64,000 bases of DNA, taken from assembly GCF_001905385.1 (NCBI RefSeq), contig NZ_LIPF01000005.1, positions 62,001 to 126,000 on the forward strand, in the 5' to 3' direction. The notes beneath the pieces were generated by a model. The model ran no database searches. It saw nothing but the letters and a program-made list of their open reading frames with translations, and was not told the origin of the DNA. The translations under genes were made by a program, and so were the position numbers. Source of the DNA: Streptomyces sp. CB02414. Its GTDB lineage: Bacteria > Actinomycetota > Actinomycetes > Streptomycetales > Streptomycetaceae. Numbering within the stretch: the stretch's first letter is position 1; every line of letters starts with the position of its first letter. Positions 9,193 through 18,152 of the stretch are shown one piece after another.

Positions 9193-11538
9193 CTACGCCA
9201 ACCCGGCCCGCCGCAACGCGTCCGCCATCGCCCCATTGGAAGGCGCCGGCGCCGCGGACGCCCTCCCCTTACCGCCGGCGGCCTTCCGCTGCCGAGGCGG
9301 CCTCCCTCCACGCTCCTTCTTCTGCTCCCCCTGCGGAGCGGCCTCGTCGTCCAGCCGCAGCGTCAACGAGATCCGCTTCCGCGGGATGTCGACGTCCAGC
9401 ACCTTCACCTTCACGATGTCCCCGGGCTTCACCACGTCCCGCGGATCCTTCACGAACGTCTTCGACATCGCGGACACGTGCACCAGCCCGTCCTGGTGCA
9501 CACCGACGTCCACGAACGCCCCGAAGGCCGCCACGTTCGTGACGACCCCCTCCAGCACCATCCCCGAGGACAGGTCGGAGATCTTCTCCACGCCCTCCTT
9601 GAAGGTGGCCGTCTTGAAGGCGGGCCGCGGGTCGCGCCCCGGCTTCTCCAGCTCCCGCAGGATGTCGGAGACCGTCGGCAGACCGAACGTCTCGTCCACG
9701 AACTGAGCCGGCTTCAGCGACCGCAGCACGGACGTGTTGCCGATCAGCCCGGCCACCTCCTGCCCGGCGGTCTTCACCATCCTGCGCACCACGGGATACG
9801 CCTCGGGGTGCACGCTGGAGGCGTCCAGCGGGTCGCTGCCGCCCCGGATCCGCAGGAAGCCCGCGCACTGCTCGTACGCCTTGGGGCCGAGCCGAGACAC
9901 CTTCTTCAGCTCGGTCCGCGACGAGAACGGACCGTTCGCGTCCCGGTGGGAGACGATGTTCTCGGCGAGTGAGGAGGTGATGCCGGAGACCCGGGCGAGC
10001 AGCGGCGCCGACGCCGTGTTGACGTCCACGCCCACGCCGTTCACACAGTCCTCGACGACCGCGTCCAGCGAGCGGGACAGCTTCACCTCGGACAGGTCGT
10101 GCTGGTACTGGCCGACGCCGATCGACTTCGGGTCGATCTTCACCAGCTCGGCCAGCGGGTCCTGGAGCCGGCGGGCGATCGACACCGCGCCGCGCAGCGA
10201 GACGTCCATGTCCGGCAGCTCCTGCGAGGCGAAGGCGGAGGCCGAGTACACGGAGGCGCCGGCCTCGGACACCATCACCTTGGTGAGCTTCAGCTCCGGG
10301 TGCTTGGCGATGAGTTCACCGGCGAGCTTGTCGGTTTCGCGGGACGCCGTGCCGTTGCCGATCGCGACCAGCTCGACGGCGTGCTCCTTCGCGAGCCGCG
10401 CCAGCTTGGCGATCGCCTCGTCCCACCGGTTGGCCGGCACGTGCGGGTGGATCACGTCGGTGGCCACGACCTTGCCGGTGGCGTCGACCACGGCGACCTT
10501 CACACCCGTGCGGAAGCCCGGGTCCAGGCCGAGCGTCGCGCGGGTGCCCGCCGGGGCGGCCAGCAGCAGGTCACGGAGGTTGGCGGCGAAGACGTTCACC
10601 GCCTCGTCCTCGGCGGCCGTGCGCAGCCGCAGCCTGAGGTCGATGCCGAGGTGCACCAGGATGCGGGTGCGCCAGGCCCAGCGGACCGTGTCCGCCAGCC
10701 ACTTGTCGCCGGGCCGACCGCGGTCGGCGATCCCGAACCGGCCCGCGACGATCCCCTCGTACGACGACGGGCCGTCGGTGGGCTCCTCGGGCTCCAGGAC
10801 GAGGTCGAGCACGTCCTCCTTCTCGCCGCGCAGCATGGCGAGGATCCGGTGCGAGGGCAGCTCGGTGAACGGCTCGGCGAAGTCGAAGTAGTCGGCGAAC
10901 TTGGCGCCGGCCTCCTCCTTGCCCTCCTTCACCTTGGCGGCGAGCCGCCCGCGCACCCACATCCGCTCCCGCACCTCGCCGATCAGGTCGGCGTCCTCGG
11001 AGAACTTCTCGGTGAGGATCGACCGGGCCCCGTCCAGGGCGGCCTGCGGATCCGCCACGCCCTTGTCGGCGTCCACGAACGCGGCGGCGGCGGCCAGGGG
11101 GTCCACCGACGGGTCGCCGAGCAGGCCCTCGGCCAGCGGCTCGAGGCCCGCCTCGCGCGCGATCTGCGCCTTCGTCCGCCGCTTCGGCTTGAACGGCAGG
11201 TAGATGTCCTCCAGCCGGGCCTTGGTCCCGGCCGCCCGGATGCGCGCCTCCAGTTCCTCGGTGAGCTTGCCCTGCTCGCGCACCGAGTCGAGGATCGCCG
11301 TACGCCGGTCCTCCAGCTCCCGCAGATAACGCAGCCGCTCCTCGAGCGTGCGCAGCTGCGCGTCGTCGAGCATCTCGGTCGCTTCCTTGCGGTAGCGGGC
11401 GATGAAGGGCACCGTCGAGCCGCCGTCGAGCAGCTCCACCGCGGCCTTCACCTGCCGCTCCCGTACGCCGAGTTCCTCGGCGATCCTGCCTTCGATGGAC
11501 CTCACGTCGCTGGACGCGCTGGACCCGGGTGTCGTCAC
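9193..11538 (-). CDS. tex: Tex family S1 RNA-binding transcription accessory protein
   Basis: 781 aa from the GTG at 11538 (VTTPGSSASS); an in-frame GTG at 11559 has no ribosome site. Domain order matches Tex: helical N-domain (VRSIEGRIAEELGV...), the YqgF/RNase H-like fold around LGLDPGFRTGVKVAVVD (about residue 330), a helix-hairpin-helix block around VGVDVNTASAPLLARVSGI (about 500), and a C-terminal S1 domain (GMVLEGVVTNVAAFGAFVDVG, about 640-710). The tail is basic (KKERGGRPPRQRKAAGGKGR). Tex binds nucleic acid and is thought to act in transcription or RNA metabolism; single-copy housekeeping gene. Confidence 0.93.
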   Translation of the reverse strand: MTTPGSSASSDVRSIEGRIAEELGVRERQVKAAVELLDGGSTVPFIARYRKEATEMLDDAQLRTLEERLRYLRELEDRRTAILDSVREQGKLTEELEARIRAAGTKARLEDIYLPFKPKRRTKAQIAREAGLEPLAEGLLGDPSVDPLAAAAAFVDADKGVADPQAALDGARSILTEKFSEDADLIGEVRERMWVRGRLAAKVKEGKEEAGAKFADYFDFAEPFTELPSHRILAMLRGEKEDVLDLVLEPEEPTDGPSSYEGIVAGRFGIADRGRPGDKWLADTVRWAWRTRILVHLGIDLRLRLRTAAEDEAVNVFAANLRDLLLAAPAGTRATLGLDPGFRTGVKVAVVDATGKVVATDVIHPHVPANRWDEAIAKLARLAKEHAVELVAIGNGTASRETDKLAGELIAKHPELKLTKVMVSEAGASVYSASAFASQELPDMDVSLRGAVSIARRLQDPLAELVKIDPKSIGVGQYQHDLSEVKLSRSLDAVVEDCVNGVGVDVNTASAPLLARVSGITSSLAENIVSHRDANGPFSSRTELKKVSRLGPKAYEQCAGFLRIRGGSDPLDASSVHPEAYPVVRRMVKTAGQEVAGLIGNTSVLRSLKPAQFVDETFGLPTVSDILRELEKPGRDPRPAFKTATFKEGVEKISDLSSGMVLEGVVTNVAAFGAFVDVGVHQDGLVHVSAMSKTFVKDPRDVVKPGDIVKVKVLDVDIPRKRISLTLRLDDEAAPQGEQKKERGGRPPRQRKAAGGKGRASAAPAPSNGAMADALRRAGLA

Positions 11539-11653
11539 GATCCCGTACCGCCTTCTCACTGAGGTTGCGCGGCAATTGTGGCAGGTGGCACCGACAATCG
11601 GGGATCAGGGCGGCACCCGGGCCCGTCGCGACCGGGTCGTACCGCGGCCGGCA

Positions 11654-11785
11654 TCAGACCCTGCGGCCGCGGGTGGCGGACGATGCGCCGCCGAAGAGCC
11701 GGGCCAGGGCCCGGAAGGGAAGCGTCACGACGGTGGCGATGGCGCCACCGATCTGGCGCAGTACGTCTGCGATGGCACGGAACAC
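11654..11785 (-). CDS. 43-aa conserved small protein
   Basis: A GTG at 11785 preceded by GAGAGGGG at ideal spacing opens a 43-codon ORF. The product starts VFRAIADVLRQIGGAIATVVTL and continues into LPFRALARLFGGASS, then a basic tail. The first about 25 residues form one hydrophobic or amphipathic helix, so a membrane-associated peptide is likely. From memory, peptides with the LPFRxLxxLFGGASS block recur in actinomycetes next to unrelated genes; the function is unknown. It lies 115 bp upstream of tex on the same strand. Confidence 0.6.
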   Translation of the reverse strand: MFRAIADVLRQIGGAIATVVTLPFRALARLFGGASSATRGRRV

Positions 11786-11930
11786 GAAAAGCCCCTCTCG
11801 TCTCCCGGCCCCTCCGGCCGGGAGAGTACGGGTACCTCCACATCGGCGCGGCATGCTCGCCCCCGGCCTGTGATCCGCGACTCGCGCCCCCGTCCAGGAG
11901 CTCCGGACGCGTGTCCGCGCCCTGGGGCGG

Positions 11931-12215
11931 GGGCCCGCGACGCGCGATGGGGCGCCCTCGCCCCGGACGCGACGCCGCGCGTCCCGACCCGGGGAGCGGA
12001 TGGGCGTGCGGTCCGCGATGCGGGGGCCCTTGCCTTGCCGCGACCATGCGGCGCGGCCCCGAATGCGACACCGCGCACCCCGCGACGCGCGATGCGGGTG
12101 CCCTCGCCTCGCGGTGACTGCGCGGCGCGACCGCGACGCGTGTCTTCGGACCCGACCCCACGCCGCACGTCCCCGCGCCCGCGAAGCGAGTCCGCGACGC
12201 GCGACGTGTGCCGTA
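11931..12215. repeat. degenerate GC-rich repeat units in an intergenic gap
   Basis: The 439-bp gap between the small ORF (start 11785) and the end of the 12225 gene holds no gene. It contains three imperfect copies of a core reading roughly CGCGATGsGGkGCCCTyGCC, starting near 11936, 12012 and 12079, with a shorter fourth CGCGACGCGCGA copy at 12191. CGCG and GCGC tetramers are extremely dense. Spacings of about 76, 67 and 112 bp show decayed tandem duplication. No start codon with a ribosome site was found. Confidence 0.5.
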
Positions 12216-12224
12216 CGAGTCCCC

Positions 12225-13094
12225 TCAGCGCTTGCCGAACAGGTCCGCCGGGAAGGCGCCCGCGCCGACCGCCGTGCGGGCGAAGGCCGACGCGAGGTCC
12301 GTCAGGCGCGCCACACCCTCCGCCCCCAGGTGGGTGTAGGGGGCCGAGTCGAGCCGGTCCGTCTCCTGCTCGATCCCGTCGCGCAGGGCCACCCCGCGCT
12401 CCGTGAGCTCTCCGGCGTCGTCGACGAGGCCGCGCCCGCGTAGCCGGTCCGCCGCCGCGTCCCACTCCTCCCGGGTCCAGCCACGGGTGCTGAGGACCCA
12501 CTTCGGCGCCATGCCCCTGCCGGTCGCGGTGTGCGTCACCAGCGCCTCCAGACCGTCCAGCTCCGCCGCCGCCAGCGCGACGAGGTGCCCGTCGCCCCGG
12601 TGTTCGCGCAGCAGCGTCGCCGCGTGCCACAACGCCAGGTGCGGCGCGTCGGGCACGGGCAGGTCGGCGTGGGCCGAGTACAGCGGGCGCGCACCGCGCG
12701 CGCAGGCCTCGGCGGCGCGCAGCCCCAGAGCGGCCGCCTCCGACATCTCCGCCGACGACACGGCCTCCTCGCCGAGCAGCCGGCGCAGCGTCGCGTCGAC
12801 GGCTCGCTCGCGTGCCGCCAGCGCCTGCTCGGGCGTGACCGTCTCCCACACGGCGGGCACGTGCCGGGCGACGAGGTCGTGCTTGTAGTTGTAGAACACC
12901 GCCGTCACCGCGCCGGCGCCGACCGGCCCGAGCGCGGCGGCGCGCACCGCGAAGTTGACCGCCCGTGGGTCGGTGACCCCGAGGGCGCTCAGCTCCCGGC
13001 CCGTGTCGGGCGAGAAGTAGTGCGTCGAGTGCAGCGAGTTGAGCGCGTTGTGGCAGCGGCGGCCGGCGCGTGCGTCGATGGCGGCAGTGGTCAT
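12225..13094 (-). CDS. SCO6745-family protein, winged-helix-like, function unknown
   Basis: 289 aa. I recognise it as the family named after S. coelicolor SCO6745, widespread in actinomycetes. It is almost all alpha-helical and Ala-rich, with conserved blocks HNALNSLHSTHYFSPDTGRE near the N-terminus and HLALWHAATLLREHRGDGH in the middle. The C-terminal part (WTREEWDAAADRLRGRGLVDDAGELTERGVALRDGIEQETDRL) reads like a MarR-type winged helix with its wing, so DNA binding or a fold derived from it is possible. ATG start at 13094; divergent from the GlxA regulator. Confidence 0.8.
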   Translation of the reverse strand: MTTAAIDARAGRRCHNALNSLHSTHYFSPDTGRELSALGVTDPRAVNFAVRAAALGPVGAGAVTAVFYNYKHDLVARHVPAVWETVTPEQALAARERAVDATLRRLLGEEAVSSAEMSEAAALGLRAAEACARGARPLYSAHADLPVPDAPHLALWHAATLLREHRGDGHLVALAAAELDGLEALVTHTATGRGMAPKWVLSTRGWTREEWDAAADRLRGRGLVDDAGELTERGVALRDGIEQETDRLDSAPYTHLGAEGVARLTDLASAFARTAVGAGAFPADLFGKR

Positions 13095-13218
13095 GCCCGG
13101 CAGGTTACCAACCGCTCAGTACGTCACCCAGGGCTGTCTCGCGCACGCGTGCGGCATGGCAGGAAAGGTGGGGTACGCGTCATTGCGGACGCCCGAGGTG
13201 CGGGCGAAGAATCGACGC

Positions 13219-14181
13219 ATGGCGCAGCGAACCGTCCTCGTCGTCCTCTTCGACGACGTCCAGAGCCTCGATGTCACCGGCCCCGTGGAGGTCTTCGCGG
13301 GCGCGGAGAAGCACACGCCGGGGACATACCGCATCCGTACGGCCTCGCTGGACGGCGCTGCCGTGCGCACGTCCAGCGGTCTGACCGTCGTACCGGACCA
13401 GGCCCTCACCACGGACTCGGAGGACCCGGACACCCTGGTCGTCCCGGGCGGCCAGGGCACCCGGCACCCCGACCGGCACCTGATCGAGTGGCTGCGCGGG
13501 CACGGCCCCCGCGCCCGGCGCCTGGTCTCCGTGTGCACGGGAGCGATCCTGCTCGCCCGAGCGGGGCTCCTGGACGGCCGCCGCGCGACCACCCACTGGG
13601 CGTACTCGGACCGGCTCGCCCACGACCACCCGGCCGTGGACGTCGACCCCGACCCGATCTACATCCGCGACGGCCACGTCGCCACCTCCGCCGGTGTCAC
13701 CTCCGGCATCGACCTCGCCCTCGCCCTGGTCGAGGAGGACCTGGGCCGGGACGTCGCCCTGACCGTCGCCCGCCACCTGGTGGTGTTCCTGCGCCGGCCC
13801 GGCAACCAGGCCCAGTTCAGTGCCCAGCTGGCCGCCCAGACCGCCCGGCGCGAGCCCCTGCGCGAGGTCCAGCAGTGGATCACCGAGCACCCCGGGGCCG
13901 ACCTGAGCGTCGAGTCGCTCGCCGCCCGGAGCGGCTTCTCGCCCCGCCACTTCGCCCGGGCCTTCCAGGCGGAGACGGGCACGACACCCGGCCGCTACGT
14001 CGACCGGGTCCGGCTGGAACACGCGCGCCGGCTGCTGGAGGACACGGCGGACGGCGTCGAGGAAATCTCCCGCGCCAGCGGGTACGGCACGCCGGAGGCC
14101 ATGCGGCGGGCCTTCGTCAGGACCCTCGGAACCGCACCGGCCGAGTACCGCCGCCGCTTCCGCCCGGCACCCGTCCGGTGA
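13219..14181 (+). CDS. GlxA-family AraC transcriptional regulator with DJ-1/PfpI domain
   Basis: 320 aa. An N-terminal class I glutamine amidotransferase-like (DJ-1/PfpI) domain (residues 1-185) includes the nucleophile-elbow block SVCTGAILLARAGLL. A C-terminal AraC helix-turn-helix domain (residues 215-320) contains LAARSGFSPRHFARAFQAETGTTPGRYVDRVRLEHARRLLE split over two HTH units. GlxA-type regulators sense a ligand through the DJ-1 domain; the Cys may or may not be catalytic. It is followed after 65 bp by a stand-alone DJ-1/PfpI gene, a likely regulatory target. ATG at 13219. Confidence 0.9.
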   Translation: MAQRTVLVVLFDDVQSLDVTGPVEVFAGAEKHTPGTYRIRTASLDGAAVRTSSGLTVVPDQALTTDSEDPDTLVVPGGQGTRHPDRHLIEWLRGHGPRARRLVSVCTGAILLARAGLLDGRRATTHWAYSDRLAHDHPAVDVDPDPIYIRDGHVATSAGVTSGIDLALALVEEDLGRDVALTVARHLVVFLRRPGNQAQFSAQLAAQTARREPLREVQQWITEHPGADLSVESLAARSGFSPRHFARAFQAETGTTPGRYVDRVRLEHARRLLEDTADGVEEISRASGYGTPEAMRRAFVRTLGTAPAEYRRRFRPAPVR

Positions 14182-14246
14182 CCCACGTACCTCACATCCC
14201 GTATCCCGTATCCCGTACCACCACGACACCGACCGGAAGGAATCCC

Positions 14247-14882
14247 GTGCAGATCGCGATCGTCCTCTTCGACCGTTTCACCGCCCTCGACGCGGTGGGG
14301 CCGTACGAGACCCTCAGCCGCGTCCCGGACGCGGAGACCGTGTTCGTCGCCGAGCGGACCGGTCCCGTCCGCAACGAGACGGGAAGCCTGGCGCTGACCG
14401 CCGACCGGACCCTCTCCGACGTGCCGCACCCGGATGTCGTCGTCGTGCCCGGCGGCCCCGGACAGCACGCGCAGATGGACGACACGACCCTCTTGGAGTG
14501 GCTCCGCGCGGCCGATGCCACCAGCACCTGGACCACCTCGGTCTGCTCCGGCTCCCTGCTGCTCGCCGCCGCGGGCCTGCTGAAGGGCCGCCGCGCCACC
14601 TCGCACTGGCTGGCCCTGGACCTCCTGAAGCGGTTCGGCGTCGAGCCGACCGGGGAACGGGTGGTCACCGACGGCAAGTACGTCACGGCGGCCGGTGTCT
14701 CCTCCGGCATCGACATGGGCCTCACGCTGGTCGGCCGGATCGCCGGTGACGAGCACGCCCAGGCCGTTCAGCTGCTGACCGAGTACGACCCCCAGCCGCC
14801 GTACGACGCGGGGTCCCCCGAGAAGGCGCCCGCTCATCTCGTCGAGGAGTTCCACACCCGGAACCGGTTCATCCTGACGTAG
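14247..14882 (+). CDS. DJ-1/PfpI family protein (isonitrile hydratase-like)
   Basis: 211 aa, a single DJ-1/PfpI domain. The strand-loop DVVVVPGGPGQ is followed by the nucleophile elbow SVCSGSLLLAAAGLLKGRRATSHW, whose Cys sits about residue 100. This arrangement fits the isonitrile-hydratase/ThiJ subgroup, which hydrates isocyanides or acts on reactive carbonyls. The GTG start at 14247 has GGAAGGA 5-6 nt upstream. It resembles the sensory domain of the regulator just upstream, suggesting they share a ligand or arose by duplication. Its last 14 bases overlap the convergent enoyl-CoA hydratase gene. Confidence 0.82.
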   Translation: MQIAIVLFDRFTALDAVGPYETLSRVPDAETVFVAERTGPVRNETGSLALTADRTLSDVPHPDVVVVPGGPGQHAQMDDTTLLEWLRAADATSTWTTSVCSGSLLLAAAGLLKGRRATSHWLALDLLKRFGVEPTGERVVTDGKYVTAAGVSSGIDMGLTLVGRIAGDEHAQAVQLLTEYDPQPPYDAGSPEKAPAHLVEEFHTRNRFILT

Positions 14883-15636
14883 GCGCGCTTCCGGGGACGC
14901 GCCAGCCGAACTCCGGCTGCCTGCGCTCCAGGAAGGCGGCGACCCCCTCCGCGAGGTCGCCGCTGCCGCGTGCCTGCGCCGTCCAGTACGCGTCCCGGTC
15001 GGTGCGCCCGTCCGCGAACTCCTTCGCCGCGGCCTGCGTCAGCTGCGAGCGGGACGTGAGGATCCGGGTGAACTCCGCCACCCGCTTGCCGAGTTCGCCC
15101 TCCGGCAGCACCTCGTCGACCAGGCCCGTGCGCAGCGCCCGCCCGGCGTCGATCAACTCCCCGGAGAACAGCAGGTACTTCGCGGTGGCCGGCCCGGTCA
15201 GCGCGGCCAGCCGCCGGGTCGAGGACGCCGGATAGACGACCCCCAGCTTGGCCGGAGTCACCCCGAACAGCGCCGACTCCTCGGCGAACCGCAGGTCGCA
15301 GGCGGCCGCCAGCTGCGTCCCGCCGCCCACGCAGTGACCGCGGACCGCCGCCAGCGTCGGCTTGGGGAAGGCCGCCAGGGCCTCCTCGGCGCGCACGGCG
15401 AGCCCCTGCGCCTCCTCCGCGGACTCCCGCAGGGTCGAGATGTCGGCCCCGGCGCAGAACGTGCCGCCCTCACCGGTGAGCACCAGCGCCCGCACCGCCG
15501 GGTCGCCGGCCAGGGCGTCGAGCAGCGGCGGCAGCGCCCGCCACATCCGCGCCGTCATGGCGTTGCGCTTGGCCGGGTGGTGGACGACGACGGTCGCGAC
15601 CGAGTCGGCGACCCGGTACAGCAGCTGGGGCTCCAT
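14869..15636 (-). CDS. enoyl-CoA hydratase/isomerase (crotonase) family protein
   Basis: 255 aa from the ATG at 15636 (MEPQLLYRVAD). Crotonase features: HPAKRNAMTARMW, the oxyanion-hole segment GTFCAGADISTLRE, the second oxyanion block VRGHCVGGGTQLAAACDLRFA, and GVTPAKLGVVYP. The family hydrates or isomerises enoyl-CoA thioesters, usually in fatty-acid or amino-acid degradation. The second catalytic position (AKLGVVYP) does not carry the classic hydratase Glu, so the exact reaction is open. The gene converges and overlaps by 14 bp with the DJ-1 gene. Confidence 0.87.
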   Translation of the reverse strand: MEPQLLYRVADSVATVVVHHPAKRNAMTARMWRALPPLLDALAGDPAVRALVLTGEGGTFCAGADISTLRESAEEAQGLAVRAEEALAAFPKPTLAAVRGHCVGGGTQLAAACDLRFAEESALFGVTPAKLGVVYPASSTRRLAALTGPATAKYLLFSGELIDAGRALRTGLVDEVLPEGELGKRVAEFTRILTSRSQLTQAAAKEFADGRTDRDAYWTAQARGSGDLAEGVAAFLERRQPEFGWRVPGSAPTSG

Positions 15637-15841
15637 GCGCCGGATGCTATCCGCCGACCCGCCGGGTTCGTACGGACGGTGTGGGCGGAACAGGAACGGT
15701 CCCACAACTGACCGTGTCATACGCCAACGATCAGAACCGTTCGATACCAGCTGACTTGCGTTCAGTCATCCGGAGGGGAGCGACGCGTTCCCAACACTCA
15801 GGGGTGTGGTGACAATCGAGCCCAGGGGTGGCGACCGGACC

Positions 15842-16294
15842 ATGGACGAGACCGGGCCCGCCGGGCCGCTGCCGTACGAAGGCGTCTGGCGGTTCACCGC
15901 CCCCGCCGTGGAGGCGTCGGTCCCGCAGGCGAGGCACGCCGTGCGGGACCTGCTGGTGCGCCAGGGCGTGCCGGTCTCCGACGACGTGACCCAGGGACTG
16001 CTGCTGATCGTCTCGGAGCTGGTCACCAACGCCGTCCGGCACGCCGCGGTGCTGTCGCCCGTGCTCGCCGTGGAGGTCGCCGTCGGGCCCGAGTGGGTGC
16101 GGGTGTCCGTGGAGGACAGCCACCCCTACCGCCCGACCGCCCTGGAGGCCGACCACGGGCAGACGGGCGGGCGGGGACTGCTCCTGGTCCGGGAGATCAC
16201 CCGGGAGGCGGGCGGGGCGTGCGATGTGGCCCACACGGCGAGCGGCGGCAAGGTGATCTGGGCCGCCCTGCCGCTCAAGCACGCCCCGCGGTAG
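15842..16294 (+). CDS. ATP-binding protein, RsbW/SpoIIAB-like HATPase
   Basis: About 150 aa, a single GHKL ATPase domain: N-box SELVTNAVRHA (about residue 58) and a G-box-like segment GGRGLLLVREITRE. Streptomyces encode dozens of such stand-alone HATPase proteins, related to anti-sigma kinases; partners are usually unknown. The start is ambiguous: ATG 15842 has AGGGG 13 nt upstream, while GTG codons at 15806 and 15809 sit too close to the AGGGG at 15800-15804. It converges on idi with a 6-bp gap. Confidence 0.8.
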   Translation: MDETGPAGPLPYEGVWRFTAPAVEASVPQARHAVRDLLVRQGVPVSDDVTQGLLLIVSELVTNAVRHAAVLSPVLAVEVAVGPEWVRVSVEDSHPYRPTALEADHGQTGGRGLLLVREITREAGGACDVAHTASGGKVIWAALPLKHAPR

Positions 16295-16300
16295 GCGGGG

Positions 16301-16894
16301 TCACCAGCCGGCGGAGGGGCCCGTCAGCTCCCGGACGGCGGGCCGGGCCGCGTCCAGCACGGTCATGAACCACGCCGAGAAGGTGTCCTTCGCGTGCCGC
16401 TCGGCCAGCTCGGCCGGGTCCACGAAGGCCGTCTCGGCCACCTCCTCCGGGTCGGGCCGCAGCGCGGCCTGCACCAGGCCGACGAAGAGGTGGTTGTACT
16501 CCTGCTCCACCAGCCCGGAGGCCGGGTCGGGGTGGTTGTAGCGCACGGTGCCCGCCTCGGCGAGCAGCGAGGGGGAGACGCCGAGCTCCTCGTACGTCCG
16601 CCGGGCCGCGGCCGCGAAGGGTGCCTCGCCGGGGTAGGGGTGACCGCAGCAGGTGTTGGACCACACACCGGGGGAGTGGTACTTGCCCAGCGCCCGCTGC
16701 TGGAGCAGCAGCCGGCCCCGCTCGTCGAAGAGGAACACGGAGAAGGCGCGGTGCAGCCGTCCCGGCGGCTGGTGCGCCGAGAGCTTCTCCGCGGTGCCGA
16801 TCGTCGCACCGTTCTCGTCGACCAGTTCCAGCAAGATCGCGTCTGCGGTGCCGTTCGACGAACTGTGCGTCTCGGTGGCAGGAGTGATCGGCAT
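16301..16894 (-). CDS. idi: isopentenyl-diphosphate delta-isomerase, type I
   Basis: 197 aa, the usual length. The Nudix-like fold includes the active-site Cys motif WSNTCCGHPYPGE (about residue 75), RRTYEELG, and the metal/Glu region VEQEYNHLFVG. It interconverts isopentenyl and dimethylallyl diphosphate, balancing precursors for prenyl chains. GAAGGA is 5 nt before the second ATG (16894); the ATG at 16900 is too close to it. It lies about 9 kb from the hopanoid operon, which carries its own dxs and ispG, so it likely feeds the same isoprenoid pool. Confidence 0.95.
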   Translation of the reverse strand: MPITPATETHSSSNGTADAILLELVDENGATIGTAEKLSAHQPPGRLHRAFSVFLFDERGRLLLQQRALGKYHSPGVWSNTCCGHPYPGEAPFAAAARRTYEELGVSPSLLAEAGTVRYNHPDPASGLVEQEYNHLFVGLVQAALRPDPEEVAETAFVDPAELAERHAKDTFSAWFMTVLDAARPAVRELTGPSAGW

Positions 16895-17213
16895 ACCCAT
16901 CCTTCAACTCGGTCCTCGCGCCCCAAGTGTGCCGTACGAATCCGGCACTCTCGGCACTTCCCGGCACTCCGCATGTCCCGCGCGGCGGCGCGGACGGCGG
17001 TCTGACCGGTCGGACGCCGAGGAGGGGCCCGAAGGTTGATCATTCCCGCTGCGCGGTCCGGGAACCGTCGGGGGCGTGACCGGGAAGGGTGGAGCGGAGG
17101 ACGGGAGCGCACGTGCGAGAGCGGGACGCGCTCGTGCGGCGGACGGCCGCACTCCACGGCGCGCCCACTCTGTGCGCGCGCCCCCTGGCCCGCTCGCCGG
17201 AGGCGGGTGCGTC
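16895..17213. other. intergenic region, idi promoter side
   Basis: 319 bp between the idi start and the end of the cation-efflux gene. Both genes are on the minus strand, so this stretch should hold the idi promoter. No ORF with a ribosome site and no clear hairpin were found. Confidence 0.4.
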
Positions 17214-18152
17214 TCAGTGGCAGAGCCTGGCCTCGTGCTCCGCGTGCCCGCCGGGCTCCAGCTGGAAGGTGCAGTGCTCCACGTCGAAGTGGTCGCCCAG
17301 GCAGCCCTGCAGCTCGTGCAGCATCTTCTCGTGGCCGATCGCGCTCAGCACCTCGCCGCTGACCACCACGTGCGCCGACAGCACCGGCATGCCCGAGGTG
17401 ATCGTCCAGGCGTGCAGGTCGTGCACGTCCTCGACGCCGTCCAGCGCCAGTATGTGGGCGCGGACCTCGGCGATGTCGACGTCCTTGGGCGCGGCCTCCA
17501 GCAGCACGTCCAGCGTCTCGCGCAGCAGCCGTACGGTGCGCGGCACGATCATCACGCCGATGACCAGCGAGGCGATCGGGTCGGCCGCCTGCCAGCCGGT
17601 GGCGAGGATCACCAGCGCGGAGACGATCACGGTCAGCGAGCCCAGCGCGTCCGCCGCCACCTCCAGGAAGGCGCCCCGCACGTTGAGGCTCTCCTTCTGT
17701 CCCCGCATCAGCAGGGTGAGCGACACCATGTTGGCGACCAGGCCGATCACGCCGAAGACGACGGCCAGCCCGCCGTCGGTGCCGGCGGGCGTGATGAACC
17801 GCTCGACCGCCTCGAACAGGATGTAGCCCCCGACGCCGAGCAGCAGCAGGCAGTTGGCCAGGGCGGCCAGGATCTCCGCGCGGGCGTACCCGAAGGTCCG
17901 CCGGTCGCTCGGCGGCCGGTTCGCGAAGTGGATGGCCAGCAGCGCCATGCCGAGGCCCAGCGCGTCCGTGGCCATGTGCGCCGCGTCGGCGACCAGGGCG
18001 AGCGAGTCGGCGAGCAGACCGCCGACGATCTGGACGACCATGACGAAGACGGTGATCGCCAGCGCCACCCGGAGCCTGCCCCGGTACGCGGCGCTCGCCG
18101 TCCCGCCGCCGCGCGCCCCGTGCGCATGCCCGTGATCGTGCCCAGCCCCCAT
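17214..18152 (-). CDS. cation diffusion facilitator family metal efflux protein
   Basis: 312 aa. Starts with a His-rich metal-capture tail (MGAGHDHGHAHG), then six membrane segments. The metal-site helices carry LVADAAHMATDALGLG (HxxxD on TM2) and LEVAADALGSLTVIVSALVI (TM5), with a cytoplasmic ferredoxin-like C-terminal domain (about 215-312). The C-terminus contains HDHFDVEHCTFQLEPGGHAEHE, extra metal ligands. CDF proteins export Zn, Co, Cd or Ni in exchange for protons; the HD pairing fits zinc. Start ATG 18152 with GGAGG eight bases upstream. Confidence 0.92.
   Translation of the reverse strand: MGAGHDHGHAHGARGGGTASAAYRGRLRVALAITVFVMVVQIVGGLLADSLALVADAAHMATDALGLGMALLAIHFANRPPSDRRTFGYARAEILAALANCLLLLGVGGYILFEAVERFITPAGTDGGLAVVFGVIGLVANMVSLTLLMRGQKESLNVRGAFLEVAADALGSLTVIVSALVILATGWQAADPIASLVIGVMIVPRTVRLLRETLDVLLEAAPKDVDIAEVRAHILALDGVEDVHDLHAWTITSGMPVLSAHVVVSGEVLSAIGHEKMLHELQGCLGDHFDVEHCTFQLEPGGHAEHEARLCH

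Noticed and set aside
13095..13218. Hidden small gene between the SCO6745-family gene and the GlxA regulator
   Set aside because: No start codon with a ribosome site; the gap is just a divergent promoter region.
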